Of a stretch of 64,000 bases of DNA, positions 14,031-19,339 are shown piece after piece (within the stretch, counting starts at the first letter, position 1; every line of letters begins with the position of its first letter). The DNA is from Lepturacanthus savala (Eukaryota > Chordata > Actinopteri > Scombriformes > Trichiuridae). The DNA lies in contig CM060478.1 of the NCBI GenBank assembly GCA_030544235.1, positions 786,227 through 850,226 of the forward strand, read 5' to 3'. The notes under the pieces are model-generated. The model made no database searches and was not told where the DNA came from. It was given only the letters and a program-made list of their open reading frames with translations. Position numbers and translations under genes: made by a program.

Positions 14031-16369
14031 GCCCCCTACAGGCCACTGCAACAACATCCACTGTCTGGCTAAAGCCATCAACCAGATCGCTGCTGCTCTG
14101 TTCACCATCCACAAAGGAAGCATAGAGGACCGACTCAAAGAGTTCCTGGCTGTAAGATTTACCTTTAACACACACCTGGCTGTTAGATTTACCTTTAATA
14201 CACACCTGGCTGTTAGATTTACCTTTAACACACACCTGGCTGTAAGATTTACCTTTAACACACACCTGGCTGTAAGATTTACCTTTAACACACACCTGGC
14301 TGTAAGATTTACCTTTAATACACACCTGGCTGTAAGATTTACCTTTAACACACACCTGGCTGTAAGATTTACCTTTAACACACACCTGGCTGTAAGATTT
14401 ACCTTTAATACACACCTGGCTGTAAGATTTACCTTTAATACACACCTGGCTGTTAGATTTACCTTTAACACACACCTGGCTGTAAGATTTACCTTTAATA
14501 CACACCTGGCTGTAAGATTTACCTTTAATACACACCTGGCTGTAAGATTTACCTTTAATACACACCTGGCTGTAAGATTTACCTTTAATACACACCTGGC
14601 TGTAAGATTTACCTTTAATACACACCTGGCTGTTAGATTTACCTTTAACACACACCTGGCTGTTAGATTTACCTTTAATACACACCTGGCTGTAAGATTT
14701 ACCTTTAACACACACCTGGCTGTAAGATTTACCTTTAATACACACCTGGCTGTTAGATTTACCTTTAATACACACCTGGCTGTAAGATTTACCTTTAATA
14801 CACACCTGGCTGTAAGATTTACCTTTAATACACACCTGGCTGTTAGATTTACCTTTAATACACACCAGGCTGTAAGATTTACCTTTAATACACACCTGGC
14901 TGTAAGATTTACCTTTAACACACACCTGGCTGTAAGATTTACCTTTAACACACACCTGGCTGTTAGATTTACCTTTAACACACACCTGGCTGTAAGATTT
15001 ACCTTTAACACACACCTGGCTGTAAGATTTACCTTTAACACACACCTGGCTGTAAGATTTACCTTTAATACACACCTGGCTGTAAGATTTACCTTTAACA
15101 CACACCTGGCTGTAAGATTTACCTTTAATACACACCTGGCTGTAAGATTTACCTTTAATACACACCTGGCTGTTAGATTTACCTTTAACACACACCTGGC
15201 TGTTAGATTTACCTTTAATACACACCTGGCTGTAAGATTTACCTTTAACACACACCTGGCTGTAAGATTTACCTTTAATACACACCTGGCTGTAAGATTT
15301 ACCTTTAATACACACCTGGCTGTAAGATTTACCTTAAACACACACCTGGCTGTAAGATTTACCTTTAACACACACCTGGCTGTAAGATTTACCTTTTAAG
15401 TTTAATCTCTGTTTAATCTCTGTTTAATCTCTGTTTAATCTCTATTAATCATATTTTCAGTTGGCCTCCTCCAGCCTGTTGAAGATCGGACAGGAGACTG
15501 ATAAAATGACCACAAGAAACAGAGAATCTGTTTATCTGCTGCTGGATATGGTGAGAAAATCTACATTTATATCATAAAACATACAAGAAACAGTCTATAC
15601 ATGTAAATGAATTAATTTAAATACACACCTGTACTACCTGTACACTAGGAATTTATTATATTTAAATGTTGTTGAAATATTGGAATAAATCTATTTTATT
15701 ATATTAGAAAAATACCTGTAATTTAATAAAATTAAATAAAAAAATTTAAATAAAAAAAATTAAAATTTAAATAAAAAAAACTAGTTTCTTTCCCCAGATG
15801 TGATTTAAATTCTTTATTTGGTTAAATATCCACCAGCAATAGGGATATCCTCATAAATGATATGCCCTTCAAAATAAAAGCCTCCTTACAGTAAAAAAAA
15901 ATGTTGCTGTAGAGAAAGTTCTTTATACCAACAGAATAATCTTATTTCACGGGTTCAATCTGTTAGAATAAAAATAAAGGCCTGTTTCTAATAAAGGCCT
16001 GTTTCTAATAAAGGCCTGGTTCTAATAAAGGCCTGGTTCTAATAAAGGCCTGGTTCTAATAAAGGCCTGGTTCTAATAAAGGCCTGGTTCTAATAAAGGC
16101 CTGGTTCTAATAAAGACCTGGTTCTAATAAAGGCCTGGGCTCCTATTAGAGACATTACGGTACCACTCCTCTACTTTCTACGACATTTGCAGTGTTTCTT
16201 TTGTCCGTTTCCTGTTTTTCTCTGATGATTCGAGTCTTTATTCGTGTTTCAGATCGTTCAGGAGTCTCCGTTCCTGACGATGGATCTGCTGGAGTCCTGT
16301 TTCCCGTACGTGTTGCTGAGGAACGCCTACCACGCCGTCTACAAACAGAGCATCAGCGCCAACGCATAA
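280..16369 (+). CDS. nckap1: Nck-associated protein 1, 3' part of gene (17 exons)
   Basis: NCKAP1 (Nap1/HEM family) is a large helical subunit of the WAVE regulatory complex. It pairs with CYFIP/Sra1 and, with WAVE, ABI and BRK1, passes Rac signals to Arp2/3 actin nucleation at the plasma membrane. Seventeen exons on the + strand, all with GT-AG borders, join without a frame break into 653 complete residues and a TAA stop. Recognisable stretches include [79 protein letters not shown] and the C-terminal [16 protein letters not shown]. They match vertebrate NCKAP1 as I remember it far better than the blood-cell paralogue NCKAP1L. Human NCKAP1 is about 1,128 residues, so the 5' ~42% lies upstream of the window. 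Exons are 59-219 nt, while several introns are swollen by tandem repeats that copy the adjacent splice site. The coding sequence looks intact and under constraint. Confidence 0.96.
435..580 (+). CDS. nckap1: nckap1 exon B
   Basis: Encodes 48 residues from [11 protein letters not shown] to ETSDLSIF, then the first two bases of a Cys codon completed by exon C. The donor is gtaaaa. The last ~20 exon bases and this donor form the unit of the large array that follows. Reading on into the intron gives Trp then a stop, so only the first donor preserves the protein. Confidence 0.95.
561..3671. repeat. Exon B / 5' splice-site minisatellite (~42 bp, ~74 copies)
   Basis: Units of about 39-44 bp, each containing the last 20 bases of exon B (TCTGACCTGTCCATCTTCTG), the donor GTAAAA and the start of the intron (CTTTATTTAAAC). 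The first unit overlaps the real exon. Variants include TTCTG/TCCTG, GTAAAAC/GTAAAAAAC and AAACTG/AAACTAG, intermingled along the array as expected from unequal exchange. Some 74 near-identical donors therefore stand in a row. Minus-strand ORFs here are repeat shadows. Confidence 0.95.
3798..3930 (+). CDS. nckap1: nckap1 exon C
   Basis: Encodes [20 protein letters not shown] through [11 protein letters not shown] (44 codons after the final base of the split Cys codon). The acceptor is tgtttag. The donor gtcaga runs directly into a (CA)n tract. Confidence 0.95.
3937..3970. repeat. (AC)n microsatellite after exon C donor
   Basis: About 17 AC units starting six bases after the exon end. Confidence 0.9.
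4094..4213 (+). CDS. nckap1: nckap1 exon D
   Basis: Forty in-phase codons, [20 protein letters not shown] to [11 protein letters not shown]. The acceptor is tctacag and the donor gtacac. The last ~26 exon bases plus the donor recur three more times in the intron. Confidence 0.95.
4187..4556. repeat. Exon D / 5' splice-site repeat with CA-TTAATA
   Basis: Four copies of GAGCAGTGTACCCTCAGTGA (one AAGCAG) plus CCAG and donor GTACAC, joined by ACACATTAATACACAC stretches. The first copy is the real exon D end; the other three end at about 4328, 4401 and 4472. Confidence 0.92.
4740..4879 (+). CDS. nckap1: nckap1 exon E
   Basis: Encodes [20 protein letters not shown], then a charged segment ([20 protein letters not shown]) and NRLLVT, ending in two bases of an Asn codon. 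This basic, probably exposed loop is typical of NCKAP1. The donor is gtcagt; exon tail plus donor recur four more times downstream. Confidence 0.94.
4871..5160. repeat. Exon E / 5' splice-site repeat with AT-rich spacer
   Basis: Five copies of GGTCACCAAGTCAGTAC (exon E end plus donor), separated by TATATAAATA-rich spacers. Copies begin at about 4871, 4955, 5025, 5093 and 5137. Confidence 0.92.
5199..5330 (+). CDS. nckap1: nckap1 exon F
   Basis: Encodes [20 protein letters not shown] to [12 protein letters not shown], with split codons at both ends. The acceptor is tgttccag. The donor gtatat leads into a short CA-rich intron of 108 bases. Confidence 0.95.
5336..5389. repeat. CA-rich microsatellite in intron F-G
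   Basis: Interrupted (CA)n with AATACA and CTACAC interruptions. It fills half of a 108-base intron. Confidence 0.85.
5439..5657 (+). CDS. nckap1: nckap1 exon G
   Basis: The longest exon in the window (219 nt). It encodes [20 protein letters not shown] through [17 protein letters not shown] plus two bases of a Trp codon. It is GC-richer than its surroundings. The donor is gtactg. The last ~35 exon bases plus donor are copied several times in the intron, and the first copy is reachable in frame (see findings). Confidence 0.95.
5621..6297. repeat. Exon G / 5' splice-site minisatellite (~87 bp)
   Basis: Repeats join the last ~35 bases of exon G (GGGGAGCCCACCATCACCAG... ending AACTG), the donor GTACTG and an intron segment GATAATTACTGGAGTCTGTA. 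About seven copies hold the exon part, and extra short units hold the intron part only. The period is about 86-87 bp. Confidence 0.92.
6351..6506. repeat. Duplicated exon H acceptor with TACTAC-rich spacer
   Basis: GTGTATTTGCTGCAGGTACC plus TGGAG occurs at 6351-6375 and again at the true acceptor (6482-6506). Between them is a spacer of AGTAGTACTAATACATATAC-type repeats. Entering at the upstream acceptor would meet an in-frame stop in the spacer. Confidence 0.85.
6497..6627 (+). CDS. nckap1: nckap1 exon H
   Basis: Encodes [20 protein letters not shown] to [14 protein letters not shown], ending with the first base of a Glu codon. The acceptor is ttgctgcag and the donor gtacaa. Both borders have copies nearby: one extra acceptor upstream and about four extra donors downstream. 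Confidence 0.95.
6602..6962. repeat. Exon H / 5' splice-site repeat with AT-rich spacer
   Basis: CTGAGGAGTACTCTGATATC plus TCTG and donor GTACAATA occurs five times, with a sixth partial copy at about 6944 that lacks the donor. Spacers are TATATATTATTA-rich. The period is about 68 bp. The in-frame path into the second copy meets a stop. Confidence 0.92.
7156..7253 (+). CDS. nckap1: nckap1 exon I
   Basis: Encodes [20 protein letters not shown] to SSQVAELK. The acceptor is tttcctcag. The donor gtaaca is followed at once by a 1.7 kb CA/TATA array. Confidence 0.95.
7254..8947. repeat. Compound (AC)n-TATA array, 1.7 kb
   Basis: Runs of AC of varying length broken by TATAAC or ATTATAAC about every 15-30 bases. 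It begins two bases into the donor of exon I. Many minus-strand ORFs here encode only MCVCVC-type repeats and are not genes. Confidence 0.95.
8983..9540. repeat. 3' splice-site / exon J minisatellite (~82 bp, 7 copies)
   Basis: Each unit holds an AT-rich tract, the acceptor TGTGTTTCTATAG and the first ~19 bases of exon J (AAACTGGTGGTGGAGAACA). The first three copies read GGTGGTGAGAACA (one base short); the last four read GGTGGTGGAGAACA. Only the last continues into exon J. Confidence 0.93.
9521..9614 (+). CDS. nckap1: nckap1 exon J
   Basis: Encodes [20 protein letters not shown] to AALFKKLT plus one base of a Ser codon. The true acceptor (ttctatag) is the last of seven tandem near-copies. 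Only this copy continues into GACGTTCTGACC. The donor is gtaaac. Confidence 0.94.
9635..9660. repeat. (AAC)n microsatellite
   Basis: Short run of AAC triplets in the intron after exon J. Confidence 0.8.
9799..9820. promoter_or_regulatory. Pair of CACGTG E-boxes in intron J-K
   Basis: Two perfect CACGTG hexamers (9799-9804 and 9815-9820) sit in a locally CpG-containing, CG/TG-rich patch of an otherwise AT-rich intron. CACGTG is the core bound by bHLH-ZIP factors such as USF, MITF/TFEB and MYC. Function is inferred only. Confidence 0.3.
10005..10036. repeat. (TG)n directly before exon K acceptor
   Basis: About 16 TG units end at the CAG acceptor and take the place of the polypyrimidine tract. 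Confidence 0.92.
10040..10122 (+). CDS. nckap1: nckap1 exon K
   Basis: Encodes [20 protein letters not shown] to EALRD, completing a Ser codon at its start. The acceptor gtgcag is preceded by a (GT)n tract instead of an ordinary polypyrimidine tract. The donor is gtaagg. Confidence 0.95.
10190..11180. repeat. T/A-rich degenerate repeat intron K-L
   Basis: About 1 kb of TTTTTATTTATTA-type sequence. A segment around 10357-10490 recurs at about 10651-10790 and, less well, at 10960-11150. No gene is supported; the 61-aa ORF here is Phe/Ile/Tyr-rich noise. Confidence 0.7.
11276..11350. repeat. (TA)n microsatellite
   Basis: About 37 uninterrupted TA units, 40 bases upstream of the exon L acceptor. 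Confidence 0.95.
11390..11470 (+). CDS. nckap1: nckap1 exon L
   Basis: Twenty-seven in-phase codons, [20 protein letters not shown] to PRETDMK. The acceptor is cctgcag and the donor gtacag. Confidence 0.95.
11559..11652 (+). CDS. nckap1: nckap1 exon M
   Basis: Encodes [20 protein letters not shown] to VVALSSQKS plus one base of a Glu codon. The upstream intron is only 88 bases. The donor is gtgagt. Confidence 0.95.
11759..11778. repeat. (TG)n directly before exon N acceptor
   Basis: About ten TG units end at the TAG acceptor. Confidence 0.9.
11781..11897 (+). CDS. nckap1: nckap1 exon N
   Basis: Encodes [20 protein letters not shown], then [18 protein letters not shown] and one base of a Gly codon. 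The acceptor gtgtag follows a (GT)n tract. The donor gtaggt runs straight into a GCCATGTTGG minisatellite. Confidence 0.95.
11898..12836. repeat. GCCATGTTGG minisatellite in intron N-O
   Basis: Short units (about 16-22 bp) of GGACGCCATGTTGGTGG with GGT insertions, alternating with GGACACCATGTTGGTGG. It starts directly at the exon N donor and decays toward 12836 (CCATATTGG, CCATAGAAC). About 40 copies carry CCATGTT. Long ORFs on both strands are shadows of the repeat. Confidence 0.93.
12881..12892 (-). promoter_or_regulatory. YY1-type motif (GCGGCCATCTTA)
   Basis: GCCATCTT is the reverse complement of AAGATGGC, the core of YY1 sites. It sits about 45 bases beyond the CCATGTT minisatellite, whose units fit the looser CCATNTT core. 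Confidence 0.3.
13060..13740. other. Unique, CpG-containing intronic stretch; candidate conserved non-coding element
   Basis: The only sizeable non-repetitive stretch of intron N-O. It has higher GC and retained CpGs (13290-13480), no ORF and no tandem structure. I see no named element in it. It could be an enhancer-type conserved element, judged only on texture. Confidence 0.3.
13773..13952. repeat. Tandem GTTACTATGGTAAC-type dyads
   Basis: Five near-palindromic 14-mers lie at 13773, 13794, 13815, 13881 and 13939: GTTACTATGGTAAC twice, GTTCTTATGGTAAC, and GTTCCCATGGTAAC twice. They resemble the X-box bound by RFX factors, with mismatches. The last two lie in a repeat that also copies the exon O acceptor (TTTGCTGCCCCCTACAGG at 13904-13921 and again at the real acceptor). 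Confidence 0.75.
13954..14025. repeat. (TG)n before exon O acceptor
   Basis: About 36 GT units separated from the CAG acceptor by TTGCTGCCCCCTA. Confidence 0.95.
14042..14151 (+). CDS. nckap1: nckap1 exon O
   Basis: Encodes [20 protein letters not shown] to EDRLKEFLA after completing a Gly codon. The acceptor is ccccctacag; a near-copy lies 120 bases upstream. The donor gtaaga is the first of 42 donors in a 30-bp array. Confidence 0.95.
14145..15398. repeat. Exon O / 5' splice-site minisatellite (30 bp, 42 donors)
   Basis: Strictly 30-bp units (CCTGGCTGTAAGATTTACCT plus TTAACACACA), made of the last seven bases of exon O, the donor GTAAGA and intron bases. Variants are GTTAGA in about ten units and TTAATA/TTAACA. 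No unit contains a stop in the nckap1 frame. Read in that frame it encodes [10 protein letters not shown] per unit until a TAA just after the last donor at 15382. Confidence 0.96.
15400..15447. repeat. 12-bp TTTAATCTCTG repeat
   Basis: Four pyrimidine-rich units follow the 30-bp array and lie just before the exon P acceptor. They may act as its polypyrimidine tract. Confidence 0.75.
15461..15550 (+). CDS. nckap1: nckap1 exon P
   Basis: Thirty in-phase codons, [20 protein letters not shown] to YLLLDM. The acceptor is atattttcag and the donor gtgaga. Confidence 0.95.
15971..16138. repeat. 17-bp repeat carrying AATAAA (10 copies)
   Basis: Units of TAATAAAGGCCTGGTTC (early ones GTTTC; one AAAGACC). 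Each carries a sense-strand AATAAA. It lies in the last intron, about 115 bases before the terminal exon. Confidence 0.92.
16253..16369 (+). CDS. nckap1: nckap1 exon Q (terminal coding exon, TAA stop)
   Basis: Encodes [38 protein letters not shown] and the TAA stop. The acceptor is gtgtttcag. The tail after VYKQ is where vertebrate NCKAP1 orthologues vary most, as I recall. Confidence 0.95.
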   Translation: MVQESPFLTMDLLESCFPYVLLRNAYHAVYKQSISANA

Positions 16370-16511
16370 ACACGCCAAACACACGCCAAACACACGCTAA
16401 ACACTACACGGCAGCAGCTAAACCTGCAACACACTAAAACTCTACGAACAAAAACACTAAACGCATAAAGAACATTAAAAATAAATAAGTCAGATCAAAA
16501 AGATGATGAAT

Positions 16512-16513
<2 letters not shown>

Positions 16514-16552
<39 letters not shown>
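16514..16552. repeat. (CA)n microsatellite in 3'UTR
   Basis: About 19 CA units directly after an AATAAA. Confidence 0.93.
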
Positions 16553-16555
<3 letters not shown>

Positions 16556-16808
16556 CTGGATGAGGTTTTGGGGATCAGTGTCTTTCCTTTTTTTTTTTTA
16601 TTTTAACTCGTTTCCATGGCGTCGCCGGGGGCCGTAACCACGGCGACGCCTGCTACAACCACCGCTGTGGTTGGTATAAAAGTATAAATATATAGAATCT
16701 ATAAAGTTATTATTTGTGTTTTTTGATGAGAAGTTTGAGGTTCGAGGAGCTTGATGATGGATTTGGGATGAAATCGATTATTTTTTATTCCTTTTGTGTT
16801 AATAACCA

Positions 16809-16809
<1 letters not shown>

Positions 16810-16886
<77 letters not shown>
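16810..16886. repeat. (CA)n microsatellite in 3'UTR
   Basis: About 38 uninterrupted CA units. Confidence 0.95.
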
Positions 16887-16890
<4 letters not shown>

Positions 16891-18137
16891 TATACCAGTG
16901 ATGTTTCCTCTTTTTTTACTAGCTCTAGTCGTAACATGGACATTTTGTGGGTAAAGATATAATCTGTCTTCTACTTTGATGTGAACTCGTCTGGTTTTAA
17001 TGTTTTTTCTTCTGTTTTTATGATGATTCTTGTTTTTTTACGGCAGCTCGAGTTAAACAACAACAACAACAACTAATAAAACACTAAACATTAAAGGACA
17101 AATACAAAGTTTTTACTGTTGAAAACACTGGAATGAATTCATCCAAAGATCAAACTTTTCACGAAGGAGAAATAAAACTGGATTTTCTGTCTCATCGTTG
17201 AATAAATTCACATCTAAAATAATTAAATTAAACATTCAGTTCCTTTAAAATGCTGCTTTTTTCTGTTTTTTTAGTAGAAATCTTAAATTTTTTGGTCCGA
17301 TTCGTCTCATTTCAAGTTATTTCCTTGTTTTTATTTCAATAAATTGTTTTATTTGCTTAAAATAAAACCAAATTTACCCAAATCAGCAAAAATAAAGAGA
17401 TAATTCTATTTAATATTTGACTAATTGGACCAAAAACCTGTTAAAAATCCGATTTTTGCAGCGTTTTTCATAAATAAACGTAATTATTTAGATTCTTTGA
17501 CTTTATTAATATTAAATTAAACACTAAGTTTATTATAATTATAACAGAAGACGTTTTTTTCTCGTCTCTTTGGATGAATTTATTCCTCTGACTCTAAATA
17601 ATTTCCAGTAAAAACTTTATTTAAATCCTCTGTTAACAGCTGCTGTTAAATAAAGTTAAATAAAAGGTGAAAAAAACGACGATTCAGCAAATTCTAATTT
17701 ATATAAAGACGTTTCCTGTGACTTTTCATTTATTTCTGCACTTTTCTGCATTTTTCTTTGGGTAATAAATGTAAATTAAAGCATCAAATGGTTTTAAAGT
17801 GAATTTAACTCGAAGAAATAAACAAATATCGGCTGTTGGTGATTTATTTCTGTGTTTTTAGGACAGAATCTGTTTTTATTTAAATTCTTTATTTTACAGC
17901 ATCCAGACTCATTCTGAATATTACTCATTAATATTCATATACTGCTCATTAATATTCATATAACCAGGACTTTAACTGCAGCATGAATCCACTCATATCT
18001 GTTAATGACGGTTTTCCTCCATTATTATTAATATTAATATTATTATTATTATTAGAGTATTTTTGGGATCGTTGCTGTTTTTCTTTCTAATTTCTTTTTG
18101 TTTTTTTGTGTCTGTGTAACTTAAATAACAAGAATTA

Positions 18138-18143
18138 AATAAA
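18138..18143 (+). promoter_or_regulatory. Candidate poly(A) signal AATAAA of nckap1
   Basis: AATAAA followed after about 12 bases by a GTGTGTG element, the usual order of hexamer and GU-rich downstream element. It is the best-formed candidate I see before the transcript would run into the satellite. Hexamers are common by chance in DNA this AT-rich. Confidence 0.4.
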
Positions 18144-18160
18144 GTTTAAAACCAGTGTGT

Positions 18161-18760
18161 GAACCTGCTTTTAATGATTAAAAATATGTGTTTAAGTGAT
18201 TTATGATGATGAAATTTAACCTTTAATATCAAGTAATTGTATTAATTTACATGTTTAATCATCATAAAGGTTTATTTATGGGATTAAACCTGGAATTAAA
18301 AGAAAATTAAACTTTATTTAAAATTTAAAACGAGAACAATCTGAACTAAAATCAGAAATAAACAACTTGAAATAAGTTCAATTATTAATAAAACTAAATA
18401 AAAAAATATTAAATATTTATTAAAATCAAATGACAAATATATTAAAATATATTTATAATTTATTTTATTTTTTTTAAAGAGTCAGAATTAATTTCTGTTG
18501 CTGTTACAGAACAAATATAATTAGAATATTGAGAAAAATATTTAAAAATTGTTTTACTACGTTTAAAAAAACTTTATTTAAAACTTAAAACGAGACCAAA
18601 CACCCAAATCAGGAAAATAAATGAAATAATCTAAATTATCAGTTCAATGATCAATAAGATCAGAGTTCAAAGGTCAATTATTAGTCCATAAAATGATATA
18701 AATCATTCCAGAACATGAAGAATATATTCTGATAGATGTTTAAAAAGGAGCCAATTAAAG
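18161..18760. other. AT-rich intergenic stretch, no gene seen
   Basis: No ORF, RNA gene or clear repeat array. A loose internal duplication is visible: ACTTTATTTAAAA...AAACGAGA at about 18310 and again at about 18570. Confidence 0.6.
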
Positions 18761-19339
18761 TAAAAGCATAAATTACCGACTTGTTTCCAACAATAAAAGT
18801 CGATGTTTCATCTTTTATTCATTTTTAAAGCTTTTAAAACAAATAAAAACCAAACATTTCTGTTAATAATGACATTAATAATCACATTAATCCTTTTAAA
18901 CTTCATGAACCCGCAGCAGACAGGATGTAATCTGCTGTTTCTCCACCAGGTGGCGCCAAAATAAAAGGTTTTAATCATCAATAAACAGAAATATTACAGA
19001 ATATTCTGATATATGTTGTTTATAAAATCAATGAACACCATTTGTTGCTGATTCTAATATAATTTACATAAAATATCATGAAAATATCTGATAATAATGA
19101 ATAAAACCTGTTTCATCTTCACTTTGCTTCGTTCTTTAATCTGTTAAACACAAAGGGTGAATTTCAAAATAAAAGACAAACTGAATTCATTATGTTTTAA
19201 CAGCTTTTTACAGTTTTACATTGAGCTTCTGGTTCATATCGAGACAAAAATCTAACATAATAATATTCATAAGGTGTGTTTTTATATTATTACTGTATAT
19301 TTAATAAATGTTAATGTTAAAGCTTTAATTTTGTAGGTC
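18761..19339. repeat. Left copy of direct repeat flanking the satellite
   Basis: Runs from TAAAAGCATAAATTACCG to TTTTGTAGGTC. Nearly identical to 59349-60116 in the same orientation, except that the right copy has about 189 extra bases after GTCGATGTTT. The left copy looks like a deletion between short GTTTAAT/GTTTCAT matches. Few substitutions separate the copies, so the duplication is recent. Confidence 0.93.
18943..18957 (+). promoter_or_regulatory. CTCF-type motif CCACCAGGTGGCGCC (left flank)
   Basis: Matches every position of the CTCF core CCASYAGRKGGCRSY. Seen in sequence; occupancy is inferred. Same orientation as the right-flank copy. Confidence 0.55.

Larger units (their letters stand above)
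16370..18160 (+). other. nckap1: Probable nckap1 3'UTR
   Basis: AT-rich DNA with no ORF of interest after the stop codon. It holds short ACGCCAAACAC repeats just after the stop, two (CA)n tracts (16514-16552 and 16810-16886), a CpG-containing patch at 16615-16670 and several T-runs. The 3' end is inferred from the best poly(A) signal near 18138. Earlier AATAAA copies at about 16509 and 17075 could serve shorter isoforms. Confidence 0.5.

Noticed and set aside
13819..15371. Long minus-strand ORFs ([10 protein letters not shown] and [10 protein letters not shown] repeats)
   Set aside because: Shadows of the same 30-bp repeat: a stop-free unit of 30 bases gives open frames on both strands.
14145..15398. 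CRISPR-like array of regular 30-bp repeats
   Set aside because: Units are contiguous with no unique spacers, in a fish gene intron. It is a minisatellite.
13933..15399. 488-aa + strand ORF of [10 protein letters not shown] repeats
   Set aside because: It is exon O read through into the 30-bp intronic array. The start lies in the (TG)n tract. Kept as a splicing finding, not as a gene.
280..16369. NCKAP1L (HEM1) instead of NCKAP1
   Set aside because: Exon after exon is near-identical to remembered NCKAP1, including the KKSKK and [14 protein letters not shown] loop, which the leukocyte paralogue does not share closely.
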